DNA from: Acestrorhynchus altus
Taxonomy: Eukaryota > Chordata > Actinopteri > Characiformes > Acestrorhynchidae
Direction of reading: 5' to 3'
Length of the DNA: 64,000 bases
NCBI GenBank assembly: GCA_034509495.1
Contig: CM067507.1
Location: 27,146,385 to 27,210,384, forward strand
A program made the position numbers and the translations under genes. The first letter of the stretch is position 1; each line of letters begins with the position of its first letter. Positions 1 through 12,655 of this stretch are shown in pieces. Below the pieces are notes generated by a model. The model made no database searches, was not told the DNA's origin, and saw nothing but the letters and a program-made list of their open reading frames with translations.

Positions 1-402
1 TAGCTGCTATTAATAGAATGGCTTTACATTTATTCAACAAGCTGTCTAACTGTAGAGCACAGTTGTTGCGAATAACTAATACTGTGAGTGACGTAATCGC
101 CAAAGCCATCATATCTACAGACATGTATATTAATAGCACACTCAGGCCGGATTTAAACACACTGCATTGATGCAGTTTCTCACTAAAGATACAATCAGTC
201 ACATATTATGAGAAGAAAGGAGAGTGAATACATGCTTTAAAGGCAGCCTGATTAGTACAACAAGAGGAGTAACATCATTGAGTAAAATCCGTTGAGTATT
301 TAATGAAGTTAATTCAGTTAATGTCAAAATGCAATTATTTTGATGAACTGTTTGTAATGATTAGATTGACAAGGGTATTTATAATAATAAGCTCCTCAAA
401 AT
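1..402. other. No recognised feature
   Basis: AT-rich unique sequence. I see no coding potential or repeat structure here. Confidence 0.5.
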
Positions 403-1680
403 ACTTGACAGTGGTCCAAATAAAATAAAACCCTAAATTTCTTTTATTATTTTTGTTATTGAAGTGCAGTCAAAAGTGTTGGCATCCCTGATTTTTTTTT
501 TTCTGTTTATAACCACCAACAAGCTTCTTACATCTCTCAACTGAAATTTTGGACCACATTTCTTGGCAAACTGCTCCAGGTCTCTCATATTTGAAGGACG
601 CCTACTATCAACAGCAATTTTAAGATCACTCCACAGGTTCATTGCAAGCCACATCAGAACTCTTCAGCACTTTGTTTACATTAATTTATGGGTTCTTTCT
701 AAAGTATTTTTGGGCTCACTGTTCTGCTGCAAGACTTTTGGCCTAGGACACAAACCCAGCTTTCTAACACTGGGTCCTATATTGCGACCTTTGGTATTTA
801 GTAACCTTCAGATTTCATGATGCCTTCCACACAGTCAAGGTACCCAGTGCCAGAGGCAGCAAAGCAACCACAAACATCTTTGAACCGCCACCAGATTTGA
901 CAGAAGGTAATGTGTTCTTTTCTTTGTAGTCCTCATTCCATTTTTGGTAAACAATAGAATGATGTGCTTTAGCAAAAAGCTTTATGGTCTCATGTGTCCA
1001 CAAGACATGTTGCCTGAAGGCTTACTTTTACTTATTTTTGGCAAACTGCAGTCTAACTTTGTCTCTGAGTCAGCAGTGGGGGTCCTTCTGGCTCTCCTGC
1101 CGTAGCATTTCATTTCATTCAAATGTCAACGGATTGTTAACGCTGACAATGATGCACCCTGAGCCTGCAGGACAGCTTGAATTTCTTTGTTACTTGATTG
1201 AGGCTGTTTAGCCACCACCCGGACTATCCTGCATCACAACCTTTCATTAATCTTTCTCTTCTGTCCACATCCAGTGAGATTAGTATCAGTGCCATGGGTT
1301 GTAACTTCTTGACTATTTTTCACCCTGTGAAACATCAATATCTCTGGAGATGGACTCATAACCTTTAGCTAGTTGACATTTTTCCATAAATTTCTTTCAA
1401 GTCCACAGACAATTATCATCTCCTCTTTTTGTTCTCTCACACAAGCAATGCAAAAAAAATGAATCCACTTCCCTGCTCTTTATCTGGTTTCAGGTGTGTT
1501 TTTTTTATTATTTATTTATACCCCCACAACTGTTACCTGCCACAACTGAGTTTAAATGAGCATCACATTCTTGACACAAAGTTTCTTGCCTACAATTTTG
1601 AAAAGGTGCCAACAAACCTAAACCCTAACCCTTTGGCATTTAAAGTAGGATTTATTTCAGTTGGAAATGAGTGAATTTTA
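403..1680 (-). mobile_element. Degenerate Tc1/mariner element with broken transposase
   Basis: On the minus strand, two fossil segments match Tc1-type transposase. 815-1003 contains KNTLPSVKSGGGSKMF, the KNTVPTVKHGGG block. 433-654 contains the C-terminal region NLWSDLKIAVDSRRPSNMRDLEQF. Frames are shifted and stops intervene. Flanks carry related TIR-like sequence: AAGTGTTGGCATCCC at the left and, inverted, TTGTTGGCACCTTTT near 1600-1625. It is non-functional. End positions are approximate. Confidence 0.85.
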
Positions 1681-3230
1681 GCTGTTGCTCACTGATAATA
1701 CGTCACACAATGATGAGACCACAATAGTTAGACAGGACAAATCTTATGTTATGTACATCATGTCTGTAGGTTACTCAGATCCTGAGATATGGAGCCTAGA
1801 ATATGACAACCAGCAATGCAACTGCCTGCAAAGTGCAGATCTTGGCCTCTAGGAAAATAGTTGCGTATTAATGTTGTTAATTCAGTTATTGCCAGAACTG
1901 GGGTTTCTTATGGATAAATTTCAGTGTACACAAGCCAGTGTTGAAGTCCATGATGTATTTCTCTGGGCTGAAATTTGCCACAGTTTGTTCTGTAGAGTGG
2001 CTTTGTTCAGCCACTAGCAGATGAGATGAACCCTGAAGGCCCTGCCTAATAGACCTCCAACCAAAGCCATCCATCATCTAATCTATTTATCTGATCTCAC
2101 ACAGTTGCCGTGTATCCTCAAGAAGCAGAGATGGATTCACTACTGGATTCACGTGGCCCCAGATATTTGTGTTTATTTTTAATATCATGTTCACAAGTTG
2201 GAATACAAACATGTTTGTGACCCCTTGGCTATAAAAAATGACGACAGCTTTGCCTACTTGTGTTTCTCTGTTTTGAGCAGCAGGAGTTGAGTTGTGGAAG
2301 ATCGCGGATGCTGACGAACTCAGGATGATCAAACAAGTAGCGTTTTTAGTTCTCTTTGTACATCACCAAACTTAACTGATTTCTTAAGAATTTGACAACA
2401 TCTGACAAGCTGATTTAGGTAAGGCTCATAAAACGTGACTACAATTGTGCACTTGTAACATTTATCTCCGGGCGAGGAGGAGTTTGATAGATGAGGCCTC
2501 GTGATCTAGTGTTGAGCGTCAGGCATCGGTTCCCCTGAGAGCAAACCACCTGCTCTCTGCTTCCCAGATTGTGAGAGACACAAGTGTGAAATATGATAAT
2601 TTTATCTTCAGCACTCTTGTCAGGGAGAGATCCTTGCACTTCATCGCTTCAACGGTGATAAGGTATGTAGCTTCTGGCAAGGCATCAAACCCAAAGTGTT
2701 GCTAAACTGGACTTGTTTGTCTTCATGGAGAGAAACAGTGATGCTTTGTTTCCCTCCAATATTTAATATTGTGTTATTCCTCTGCTGGCAGGATGAGGAA
2801 ATTCTTAGTGGTACAGTATATTTAAGAGATCCAAGATAACCATGTGGGAAATAAGTGTGGGATAGAGAATATGGCTAAACATCTGCTCTGTAAATGAACA
2901 ATCATCTAGTTCACCAGTCAACAGTGTAAGAAAAAGGCTTTCACCACACAAGCAAGTCATAGCAACAATGGCCAGTAGCTTTTTGTTTGCTGATCTTCTG
3001 TAAGTAATTTGTGATCTTTTTATCCAGAGCAACTTACGGTTTTAATTGTGCCAGTTTAAGAAGGTGTCTCACTCAGGGACTTACGGGTATAGCATGATGT
3101 GCTTACCCAGAGAACCAAACCACACATTTGTCTCATGGTGGCAAGTGGTGTTACCAACTGGCTCATTTAATGCAAGATATATTAATTACACTCCATGTGC
3201 TGAGGGCATATATTGATATATATCATATAC
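1681..3230. other. No recognised feature
   Basis: Mostly unique, moderately AT-rich sequence. Short open frames have no recognisable domain. Confidence 0.5.
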
Positions 3231-3235
3231 TGGAT

Positions 3236-3660
3236 GCAGTGGTGGTTTGGTGTTTAGCATGTTCACCTCACAGTTCTGGGGTCTTGGGCTCAAGGCCCTA
3301 TCTGGTTGGAGTTTTCATGTTTTCCCTATGTCTGATAAGTTTCCTCTGGGGACTCTGGTTTCCTGCTACATTCCGAAGACATGGATATCAGGTGAATTGG
3401 CTTCTCGAAACTGCCTGGTGTGTGTGAATGATTGAATTAATGTCTGTATGCCCTGAAACAGATTGGCACTCTGGTCCTGGGTGAACCCCCCTTTGTGTTC
3501 GGTGCAGTCCTCTAGGCAGACCATTGTTTCCAGTAGAGAGTATGCTGTATGTGATTAATTGCCGTTTCTCGCCAGTGTGTTAGTTTAGTGCTGAGTGTGA
3601 TTGAGATTGTAAACCATCCTTGAGCATCTAGAAAGGCACAATATAAGTGTTCATTCATTT
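3236..3660 (+). mobile_element. SINE-like retroposon, tRNA-derived head and LINE-type tail (copy 1)
   Basis: It begins with a degenerate tRNA promoter-like stretch (GGTTTGGTGTTTAGCATGTT, then CTCAAGGCCC). A long body includes the TTTCCTGCTACATTCCGAAGAC block. It ends CATCTAGAAAGGCACAATATAAGTGT. The full length aligns by eye to 21797-22211, so it is a dispersed repeat. The ORFs inside are not genes. Confidence 0.8.
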
Positions 3661-5004
3661 ACTTTATAAAAAAATGTAAAGACAGGATTACAGAACTTTG
3701 TTTAGGCAACTTCTCTTAAATGGCATTTTGTAGTTCTCATTTTGTATAGATCAGTTTGGTCAACAATATAGTAGTACATGAGCTGTATCATGCACATTTA
3801 CTATAGGTCTGAAATACATAGTTATGTACCTTTCTATTGTTTTCATGGACACAGATGTACATGGTTTCACAGAGTGGAGCAACTGTCTAACTGCTTGTCA
3901 AGAGACAGGAGATCATAAATTGAAATCCCATTAACACCACAGCCCACCATGCTCATGAGTCTGAGAATAGGAAGTCCTCCCCCTTCCCCTCATTTGTTAG
4001 AGAAAGTCCTAACCTGCAGATGGGAACTGTAAACAAACTGAGGGGGAGGAACATAGACTATAAATATTTCAGTTGCAGCTCTTGTTGAAACACCACCATA
4101 TCTTTTCCCACTAAAACAACTGGGCAGCTCAACACACCACAATGCTAACTGCCATTTCTGTCTATTACATTGACTACATTGCTCTGTGGTGATGGGGATG
4201 AAGGAAAGAGTATCCTACCCACCCAAAGAGCCTGAAGTCAACAATGCTCTCTAGGATTCCAGAACTCACATGGCTGTGGAATCACTCAAGTTCAACCTTA
4301 TAACATTAAGTTGTTTTTAACAGTGTACTCCAGTGTATTTGTCAGGTAAGGTTATACCCTCAATGCCAATATTAAGTCTTCAACATGCACAGTGTCTCTC
4401 AACCTACAGTCCTTTAAAAATGTGTTTATTGATTGTGTGCAACAAAAGTACTCTATAGAGATAGGAACTAAGCAATTTAGCCTTCAGAACCTCATGATCA
4501 CTCCAAAGTTAGTGACTTAATCTATTTTAATCTTGATGTCCTTGTGACAATGTGCTTAGGCAACAGTTCTCCTGTCTAGACAAAAGACACCTTCCTGCTA
4601 CAGAAGTCTTCCCCCACAAAGGCTGCCTCTGCCTCATTGGTCGGAGTCTTTGATCTCTTCTCTCGGCTTCCCCTTGTCAATCTCTCTCGGAACAATGCAT
4701 CTCTGTACTCAGCCCCCCTCACGGAGGAGCCGAAGATTAGCCAGCCTCGCAGGGAAGGCTTTTGAATTAGACTTTAATAATTCAGTTATTTTAAGACCAT
4801 CCACCACTTGCTTCCACTCCCTCTCCCCGATTTCTGCATGGATCTAGGTGAAACATAGCAAATAATGCATATGATCAAGCAAACCTTCTGTTCTTCTTGC
4901 CCTTGTTATCTTTTTGTAAAAAAAGATTTGTTTCAGCATTAAAGAATCCAGCCCCTTTGAGCACACCTTCCCTATGAATCCCTTCAAGTAGAAATGCTCA
5001 ACAG
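3661..5004. other. No recognised feature
   Basis: Unique AT-rich sequence. The 4020-4330 part has no coding signal that I can support. Confidence 0.45.
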
Positions 5005-5323
5005 ATACACTGTATGCCCAAATGTCTGTGGACACCCCTTTTGAAGAATGCATTCAGCTACTTTACGTTGCACTCGTTGCTGAAGCAGATGTACGAATGC
5101 ACACAAATCTAGTCTAATCCTTGTAGAGAAGTACTACCAATCGAATAAGACTTTGGAGAAGATAAATGTGAAATTATTGGCACCATACTTAATGTCAGGC
5201 ATGAGCTAGAGGGGTATGAAGCCCCCAGCATTGAGTTATGGAGTCGTGGAAATCCTGACATATCACTATTTAGAAAGAAACAATGAACTAATGTGTCCCA
5301 GTGTTTTTGTCCATGTAATAAAT
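5005..5323 (-). mobile_element. TIR MITE, family A (copy 1, internally deleted)
   Basis: The left end is ACTGTATGCCCAAATGTCTG followed by TGGACACCCC. The right end, inverted, reads TTACATGGACAAAAACACTG followed by GGACAC. These are diverged terminal inverted repeats of the family whose ends I recall as CACTATATGGACAAAAG...CAAACATTTGGACATATAGTG. Copies in this window: 28046, 42219 and 54000. Confidence 0.8.
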
Positions 5324-5839
5324 CTACGGATGACAAGCAGTTAGTGGGATTGTTGTCCACATTGTGAGTTTTTATATAGGTATGTTTGCTGTATGGTTCT
5401 AAAACCCAGACTGAAATAGGGGTATCAGCAGAGAACTCTTGTTTCTTTTTAGCGTTGCAAGCCCTTGTCAATCTTTGTTCAACATGCTGATATTCACACC
5501 CTAATAGCATGACCAGCATGAGCCTACCTGCAATAGAAAGATTAATCCAAGTATTGCCGAAAGAAGCCTGACCTTCAAATGATCAAAACAGCTTTGGTAG
5601 GGTCTTTGTAAGCGAATTTGTTGGGAAGCACATTAACTGAGAAAGGCTTTTCGTAATCACTTATTCATTACAGTTGGTGTCACTTTATCTGTTATAAATG
5701 TATTAATTCAACACCAAATTTAATTGCCTAATCTTTCAATTAACTATGCACTGAAATGCTCACGTTATATGGCCTAGTCCTCATTGCTAATTATCTGGAT
5801 CTGTATCTATGTACATGCACTTAGAGCATGATTAGCTTC
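5324..5839. other. No recognised feature
   Basis: AT-rich unique sequence with no supported gene. Confidence 0.45.
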
Positions 5840-6312
5840 AGTTCAGGCTCTAATCAAACAGGCTATTTTCCTTAATCCCTGCTGAGATAAGTGAGCGTAT
5901 AGGAGAGAGTGAATCAGTCTCTGACCTTTGTGTGGGTGTAAAGTCACCTCTGCGCCAAACCCACCCCCATTATACCCCCCCCCCACTCTGAATGCGCTGA
6001 GCCATGAAAGAGGTGCTGCTGGGTTCTTTTTCTGTCCCTTGCATAGAAACGGTGGGTTTGCATTTTGTGGAAGGGAGGGAAAGGGGTATTGCATGGCGGC
6101 TGCCCATCGAGCATGCCAGCTTCGCATTTAAGACAATGATGTGGGTGCCGGCAGCTCTGCGGGTGGGCACGGCAGGCCAGAGGAGCTGCATATGCTCCAG
6201 TGCTGCCAGCACACTGCCAGCAGCGTATTTTTGGGCCCGACTCAACAGGACGGCGTGTAGTCAGAAACTGGAAAATGCTTCAAAGGCAGAAAATAGCCCC
6301 TCTCGCGATTGA
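5840..6312. other. GC-richer unique block, candidate conserved regulatory element
   Basis: This block stands out from the AT-rich desert. It has several overlapping open frames on both strands and no recognised repeat. No frame shows a domain, a clear splice pattern or a start context that would support a gene. A regulatory element or an unannotated noncoding exon is as plausible as coding. Confidence 0.35.
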
Positions 6313-7965
6313 AAATTGGTGTGAATTCGCTGTTTGAGGTTGAACTCTTTAGGGGGGTTGAGCACACTGTAAATATTTAGAAACAATAACACGTCTGTGG
6401 TGAAGGAGGGGGTCTTAAAGGAATAGTGAGACCAAAGAGTAATGTTAAATGAGCTGCCATTTGGAGGCTGCATTTGTGCTTGACTGTAAGCTATAGTGCT
6501 GTTTGCTTATTGCAGCGTTTCCTCTTATGAGGATGAAGAGCTCACTCATAAGAAGCCAATCATAATCAGCCTCAGGCCTTTCTTTTGATGTGTATATCAG
6601 TTCAACAATGACCTTACTTGCTTATTCACATGATGGTGACAACAAATAAGCAGAATGAATGGACACAGACAGAGGGCATCAGCAGAGTAATTACACTTCT
6701 TTATGACCAACAGTGGCACAGTGGGCACAAAAGGCAATGCAGGGGCCTTGAAAGCCATTTGGCTTGAATTTGGATACTTATCACAGTATGAGACATGTGT
6801 CCATGTTTTATTAGATTGCTTATTAATCCTGCTCTACTGGCTATGACCCGTGAAAACAATGAACTCTATGCTTATCTATAGCCTTAGCTCTTTCATTAGT
6901 TCTAATGGGATACTCTATGCACCTCCATAGCCCCACAAACAGTGACCTTCTGGAATGATCTGCATGGTTAGTCCACACTGCTTTATTGTGTATACCATTA
7001 CAGTTAGGCCGTGTGTGACATTCAACACATTTTCACGTTTCAGCATACTGGCAGGGTTGCAGAGCCAATGTGTGTATAAATACAGAACTTGCTCCCTGAT
7101 TATTGCAGAAAGTCACGCAGGAATCCATGCAGTACCCAATCATCGCAATAAATGAATGTATTCAGCGATGAGCTGCAATCAGACTCCCACAGAGCTGAGT
7201 GCACACTTCCACAGACTTCCCCCTTACTGGAGCCCAAGCTAGACACAAATGATTAATTAATATGGCAGGCAAATGACTTACAATATTCTTCCTCCTCCTA
7301 AACAATTTCATCTGCATTACAGTTACCCAGCAAATGGCAGTCTCACATGAATGGGTCATTATTTTTGTCCTTAGCTAAGGCAGAAAAAAGCTCCACAGTT
7401 CCAGTCACTGACATGCAGACTAAACAGCCACAATACAGGGCAGATTTGTCTCTTTGCACAAAGCATATATGTCCAATCATAAAGAAAGTAAAGGTTAATA
7501 TAAAATTCAAGAGAGCACATCAGAAAGCAATACTTGTCTGTTGTTCCACCTGCAGGCGCCGTACAGTAAAATCACCCTTGTGGAATGAGCTCCCGCAGAG
7601 GTAAAGTGAATGAAACGTAGCTCTGTAGGAGTCAACTCTGATGTTATTACTGCATGGAGATTAATCTCGAGAGTCAGTCTAAGCTCTTTAAAATCAGAGG
7701 GAAGTGAATCGTTTGGGGAGAGGATGCTTGCATATTGACTTTATTATGAGCTTGTTCTTCATGCCTCCCAGAGAGATTCTCATCTCGATTTTTTTTTTGT
7801 CACCACAAGGCAACAAGAGCTTTGCATGTGATCATGGAGCACACATTTCTGTGATGGTGATCTACTTCAGTCACACTGTAACTGTGAGGCATCTGATGAA
7901 ACTGGTAAAACAGTGGAGCTTTGGGATCTTTAACTTCCAAGTAAGAGTGATGATGGATAAACTGA
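6313..7965. other. No recognised feature
   Basis: Mostly unique AT-rich sequence with only short open frames lacking any domain. Confidence 0.45.
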
Positions 7966-7966
7966 A

Positions 7967-7994
7967 AATGATGATGATGATGATGATGATGATG
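7967..7994 (+). repeat. (ATG)n microsatellite
   Basis: About nine ATG/GAT units. It produces short runs of Met or His in overlapping frames, which are artefacts. Confidence 0.95.
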
Positions 7995-8874
7995 AATGAT
8001 ATTAGGATGACCTGATCTCCTCTGCTGGTTTGGCATTAAGGCTTGCAGATCATGCATTCACTATTTTAAGCTAGATCCAGTCCTAATCCTTCGTTTTTAC
8101 TGTTTTACTAATGCACCCTGTGGCATCCTCTAGGTACCATTAACAGACATTATTCACAGTCTGCAGCAATGAGTTTTCTTGGAAGAAATCAGTAGTTTAA
8201 GGTCAGCAGTGCGGAACTATATTTAAATGAAATATTAAAAATAAAAAAATAAAAGTGCTTTGACTCTTGAGACAATTTTCCTCCAGTTTTTGTCTATTTT
8301 CTTTTGCTTCTGCCCATGCTGTCAAGATCATGTAGAGAAATACGCTCCGCAACATGTTTGCTCTTGACTAATGTTTGGGAGGATATGAAACTATCCCAGA
8401 AACCCCTTGGTTTTCTTGGTTTAAAATGAACACCGAACTGCACATTCAAAACTGAGAGGAGAGGACCAATGCATTTACAAAACCATTTCATAGCACAAAA
8501 AATAGACTACCAACCGTGACAGCATTAATTATAGAAACACAAGGATCTGTAATTAAGTCTGGATTTGTATTGACCAATACTCACAATTAAATTACTTGGA
8601 ATCATATTAGTATCTCATATTTGATGCATTTGGCCATTTAATAAACAAGATCTAATAAAATTAAAAAATCTTAGATAGATGAGTAAAATGTACTCCATGA
8701 TTTGCACTCACAAGGTGGTCTTGTTTTGCCTTTTACAAACAAGCCACCCTGGTATGTACACAATGAACTGAGAATGCAGCATCACCACAGCTCATTTCTT
8801 GTCTCCATTATGGAGTTTCTAAGATGGAAACTGAACTGCAGAAATGGTAAGAATGTGCAGTTTATACTGTGGAT
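7995..8874. other. No recognised feature
   Basis: AT-rich, including an A-rich patch near 8235-8255. No gene is supported. Confidence 0.45.
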
Positions 8875-9070
8875 AAGGTTCGGGTTAAGTTTCGGTTATG
8901 GTTAAGGTTAGCTTTAGGTCTAGGTTAGGGTTAAAATTAGAGTTAAGGCTATGGTTAAGTTTAGGTTACAGTTAAATTTAGGTTACAATTAAGGTTAGGG
9001 TTATATTAAGTTTAGGTTACAGGGTAAGAGTATGGGTTAGGTATTGGTTGGGGTGTGGGTTCAGGTAAAA
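8875..9070 (+). repeat. Degenerate GGTTA-type minisatellite (telomere-like motif)
   Basis: Imperfect units such as AGGTTAGGGTTA, AAGTTTAGGTTACAGTTA and ATGGTTAAGTTTAGG recur through about 195 bp. The motif resembles the TTAGGG vertebrate telomere repeat but is too degenerate to be a recent telomere insertion. Confidence 0.8.
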
Positions 9071-12000
9071 CAATTACTCTATATTCCTGCATGTATGGAT
9101 TTTGTTTAGTAAATCTTTCGTATGCACAAGAGTCAAACTATATTTAGTTGTCAGGGTTGTGTGCTGAACAGATGAGACAGGGAAACGGAAGTACTAGCAG
9201 GGTTGAGGATTTAATTATAGGAAAAAAAAAATCACATGGAAATATACCAATATAAACGGGGAATAGCAACACAAAAACAACTACTGTGACTATAGAACCA
9301 AAACAACTATCAAATACATCAATGATGACAACATCTACTGACACCAACAATCGTCAACAAAGGACTGACCAAGACACACTGAGATAATAATGATGGGGCA
9401 GGGTTACAAATCGGACACAGATGGGTAAGGGCAGAGACAAGACCAAAACAATTCAAGCTTCTAAGCATGTGGGAAATAAACAAGGACGAGACAGGATGAC
9501 CAGAACAGATATACATCATACAAATTTCTGAAATGCTGTTTCAGTCAGGTATGTACAAACCTTCTCTCCAAAATGTTGTAATCTTGGAAAGAGATGTAGC
9601 TCAAACTGTTTAGAAACAGAATTGTTAAAATATTCAAGTATATATTGGAACATAATTCACATACTGGTGCATCTCCACTATTGGGATAATTGTTTTGAGA
9701 TACATCAAGCTCTTGACTCAGAGCTTTGGAAATGAATGCTTTGGAATAGTTTTTGGAACAGAGAAAATCTTTGTAGGACTAATTCAGACCTCCCTTCTAT
9801 CTTCACTGCCAATCAATATTACATGTAGCACAATTTTTTTCCTTTGAAACCTAAAGGCCAAATGCCAAAAAACATAGTCATAACCTATAGTATATATTGT
9901 TTTAATACTATGTTATCAATCTTATAATCAATATTCATGAACATTCAAGCGCTTTGTGTGGTACAGGCCTGACTGTGTAGTTCCTCAGCACTTGGTCTGT
10001 AGGAAAGTACTATAAGGTTTCTGCTTAATGCGTTTATGCAAACCGACAGCTTCTTTGGAATCCCTCCCTCTCACAGCTTTGATAAAGTTCTGCTTGAAGC
10101 CTAGGCCTACATTACGCTGCTTCTGCAGCCCTCTCTCTAACTGTCAGGGTGGTGGCTTCAGAGTGGGGATCAAATAGGTATCTCTCCTAGGCACTCTCTC
10201 AGTCACTGGGGAAAATGGAGGAATCAAAGGCTGACTTATTACCGACCCCTCGCCCTCCTACTGCTCTCTTCGTGCCGACCACACCAAAACGAGTTCAAGT
10301 GAGAAACGCACAATTAGGATGAACTCCACAGGATCCTGAGCCCTGAGTGTCTCCCTGGGGACAACCAAAGGACACAAAGTCCCTCTTCTCTTCCGCGTCA
10401 CTGCGTGTAGAGAAATGGCACCTTAAGCACTTGCTGCAGCAGAACGCTGCTCCATAGGCTGAAAATAGTACAGTCAATTAGGAAAAGAAAAGTCCACATT
10501 TAGACACTATTATTTCTGTAGTTCACCATAAATTGAATGATACTAAATCAAGTCATTTCAATAGTTTCAAATGCATGTTTTCGTTTATAGCATTTCTGTG
10601 TCAGTATAAAATAGAGCTGTAGGAACATAAAAATGGAACATATTGTCATGAGGAACAAGGAAAACTGTACTTAAAAAAGCAATATGCTTTTTTGTTTTCC
10701 CCACAACTTGATCAAATAGAGTTGGAGAAAATTCCTCTGATTCAACACATCCAAGCCAGATGGAACTAGTGGTCCATCACAATGTGCTTGACAGCAGGGA
10801 TTTGGCAACTTCAAAGTGCAGTTCAAACAATTTTGCAGTGCACTTTGATGAGGCGGAAGAAATATGTCACTCTTAAAACCCATATTGCCTTCCCTGGCAA
10901 ACTTTTAGAGTCTTCTCACTTGGGGACATGTGCCATTTCCATTTCTACAGATAGAGAATTGTTACACTGTGTGATATAGCTCTGTTTAAATCGGTAATTA
11001 CAACACTCTTATGCTCTGATGATTTTGCTAGCTCTGTGTAACTAAGCATAATCATGTCTAATGAAGAGCGAAAGACAGTGGGGTAGAAATTTTCGCCCAT
11101 GCATCCAATAAAGACGTCCCGGCTGCCAGTACTTTCTCCTAAATCCCATTAATGTGTTTTGAGTCTATCTGTAGGAAATGTTGACTATATTATAAAGACC
11201 ATTCACCAACCCTTTGTGTCAGTCTTTGTTGCAGAGATTTCTTGTATAAAAGTACACCTAGAAGACCTCTACAGGCCTGGATGACAGAGTTGGAAATAAA
11301 CAGAATGCAATGTGGTCATTAATTTGTTAGTGCTGACAGCTAGAATGGGAAAGAATGGAGTCAAAACACATTATATAATAGAAATGTCATCTGCAATGTA
11401 AGACCGCTGGTGAAATAATAAGTTCTGTCTGTTCAAAAGCCCTCACACTGTATATTAGTTGAAGTCCTTTGGACTGCCTGTTGGAAGCCTGTGGTTCTTT
11501 CCTTCTGATTTGTGGAATTCACACTCTGTTGTCTGTGATAGAGCTGTAAAATCTAATTAACTAAAATATCTGCTTTCAACTTTGGTTTTAAGCTGGGAAT
11601 GTGCTGCAGTGTGAGGCACCGCAGTGTCTGTGTGAAAGTGCAAACCAATAATTCCCTAACACAGCATAAAGCACAAAATCTCAGTGATAACTATTTACAA
11701 ACTCAGCTGAGCAGCTACATGTTACTGTGATCTGCTTGTTGGTAGAGATGGTAACTGGCCACTGGCTCATGTGAGCTGGTCAGTTAAGATCATCTACAAA
11801 GCACTCTTGTCTCTCTGAGCTTTCTTTCCACTGCAAAAAATACTATACCTGTACTATAGCTGTTCTTCTTTTCCAGAGACTCGCTTTACCTCATCATCTG
11901 CTGTGAGGTTTTTCAAACTCCAAAGTTTCTGTTAAACACAAACAATAATATTGAAATCTATATTATTTTAACAAATCACACACATCCTCCCTTGCATGGA

Positions 12001-12120
12001 CTCAAATATTGACTTAAAAAAGACACTGGAAAAATTCCTGCTGTTTATGAATGTTTTGGAGCTCACGGAAAAAAAAGTAATGGACTGAAAAATTGTAGGA
12101 AAATAAGGATGTTAAGGATT
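9071..12120. other. No recognised gene; possible old repeat at 9150-9520
   Basis: 9150-9520 is A-rich with AGACAGG and GACAAGAC words suggestive of an old transposon, but no family is recognised. 10030-10330 is somewhat richer in GC and pyrimidine and looks unique. No coding exon is supported anywhere in the interval. Confidence 0.4.
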
Positions 12121-12129
12121 TCTCTTTTC

Positions 12130-12655
12130 ACATTAGGTCCATATTAGGTTTAATTTTAGATTGTGTAGGTTAAAGTCTTGATTTAATTAAGGTTTAGTTG
12201 TGGATTAAGGTAAAATTTAAGGTTAGGTTTAGGTGTGGATTAAGATTTGGTAAAGGTTGGGTTTAGGTGTAGCTTAAGGTTTGGTAAAGGTTGGGTTTAG
12301 GTGTAGATAAAGGTTTGGTAAAGGTTGGGTTTAGGTGTGGATTAAGGTTTGGTAACGGTTGGGTTTAGGTGTGGATTAAGGTTTGGTAAAGGTTGGGTTT
12401 AGGTGTAGATAAAGGTTTGGTAACGGTTGGGTTTAGGTGTGGATTAAGGTTTGGTAAAGGTTGGGTTTAGGTGTGGATTAAGGTTTGGTAAAGGTTGGGT
12501 TTAGGTGTGGATTAAGGTTTGGTAAAGGTTGGGTTTAGGTGTAGATTTAAGGTTTGGTAAAGGTTGGGTTTAGGTGTAGATAAAGGTTTGGTAAAGGTTG
12601 GGTTTAGGTGTGGATTAAGGTTTGGTAAAGGTTGGGTTTAGGTGTAGATTGAAAA
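12130..12655 (+). repeat. 34-bp minisatellite array (GGTTTGGTAAAGGTTGGGTTTAGGTGTGGATTAA unit type)
   Basis: About a dozen near-identical 34-bp units run from roughly 12235 to 12648, preceded by decayed units from 12130. Units share GGTTTGGTAAAGGTTGGG and TTTAGGTGTGGATTAA. Variants alternate GTGTGGATTAAGG with GTGTAGATAAAGG, and TAAAGG with TAACGG, a pattern of higher-order duplication. Every unit contains a GGTTTAGG-like core. Confidence 0.95.

Noticed and set aside
5109..5519. 136-aa minus-strand open frame
   Set aside because: Overlaps a MITE of family A. The open frame is largely repeat sequence.
12130..12655. True interstitial telomere
   Set aside because: The unit is 34 bp with only a GGTTTAGG-like core, not tandem TTAGGG.
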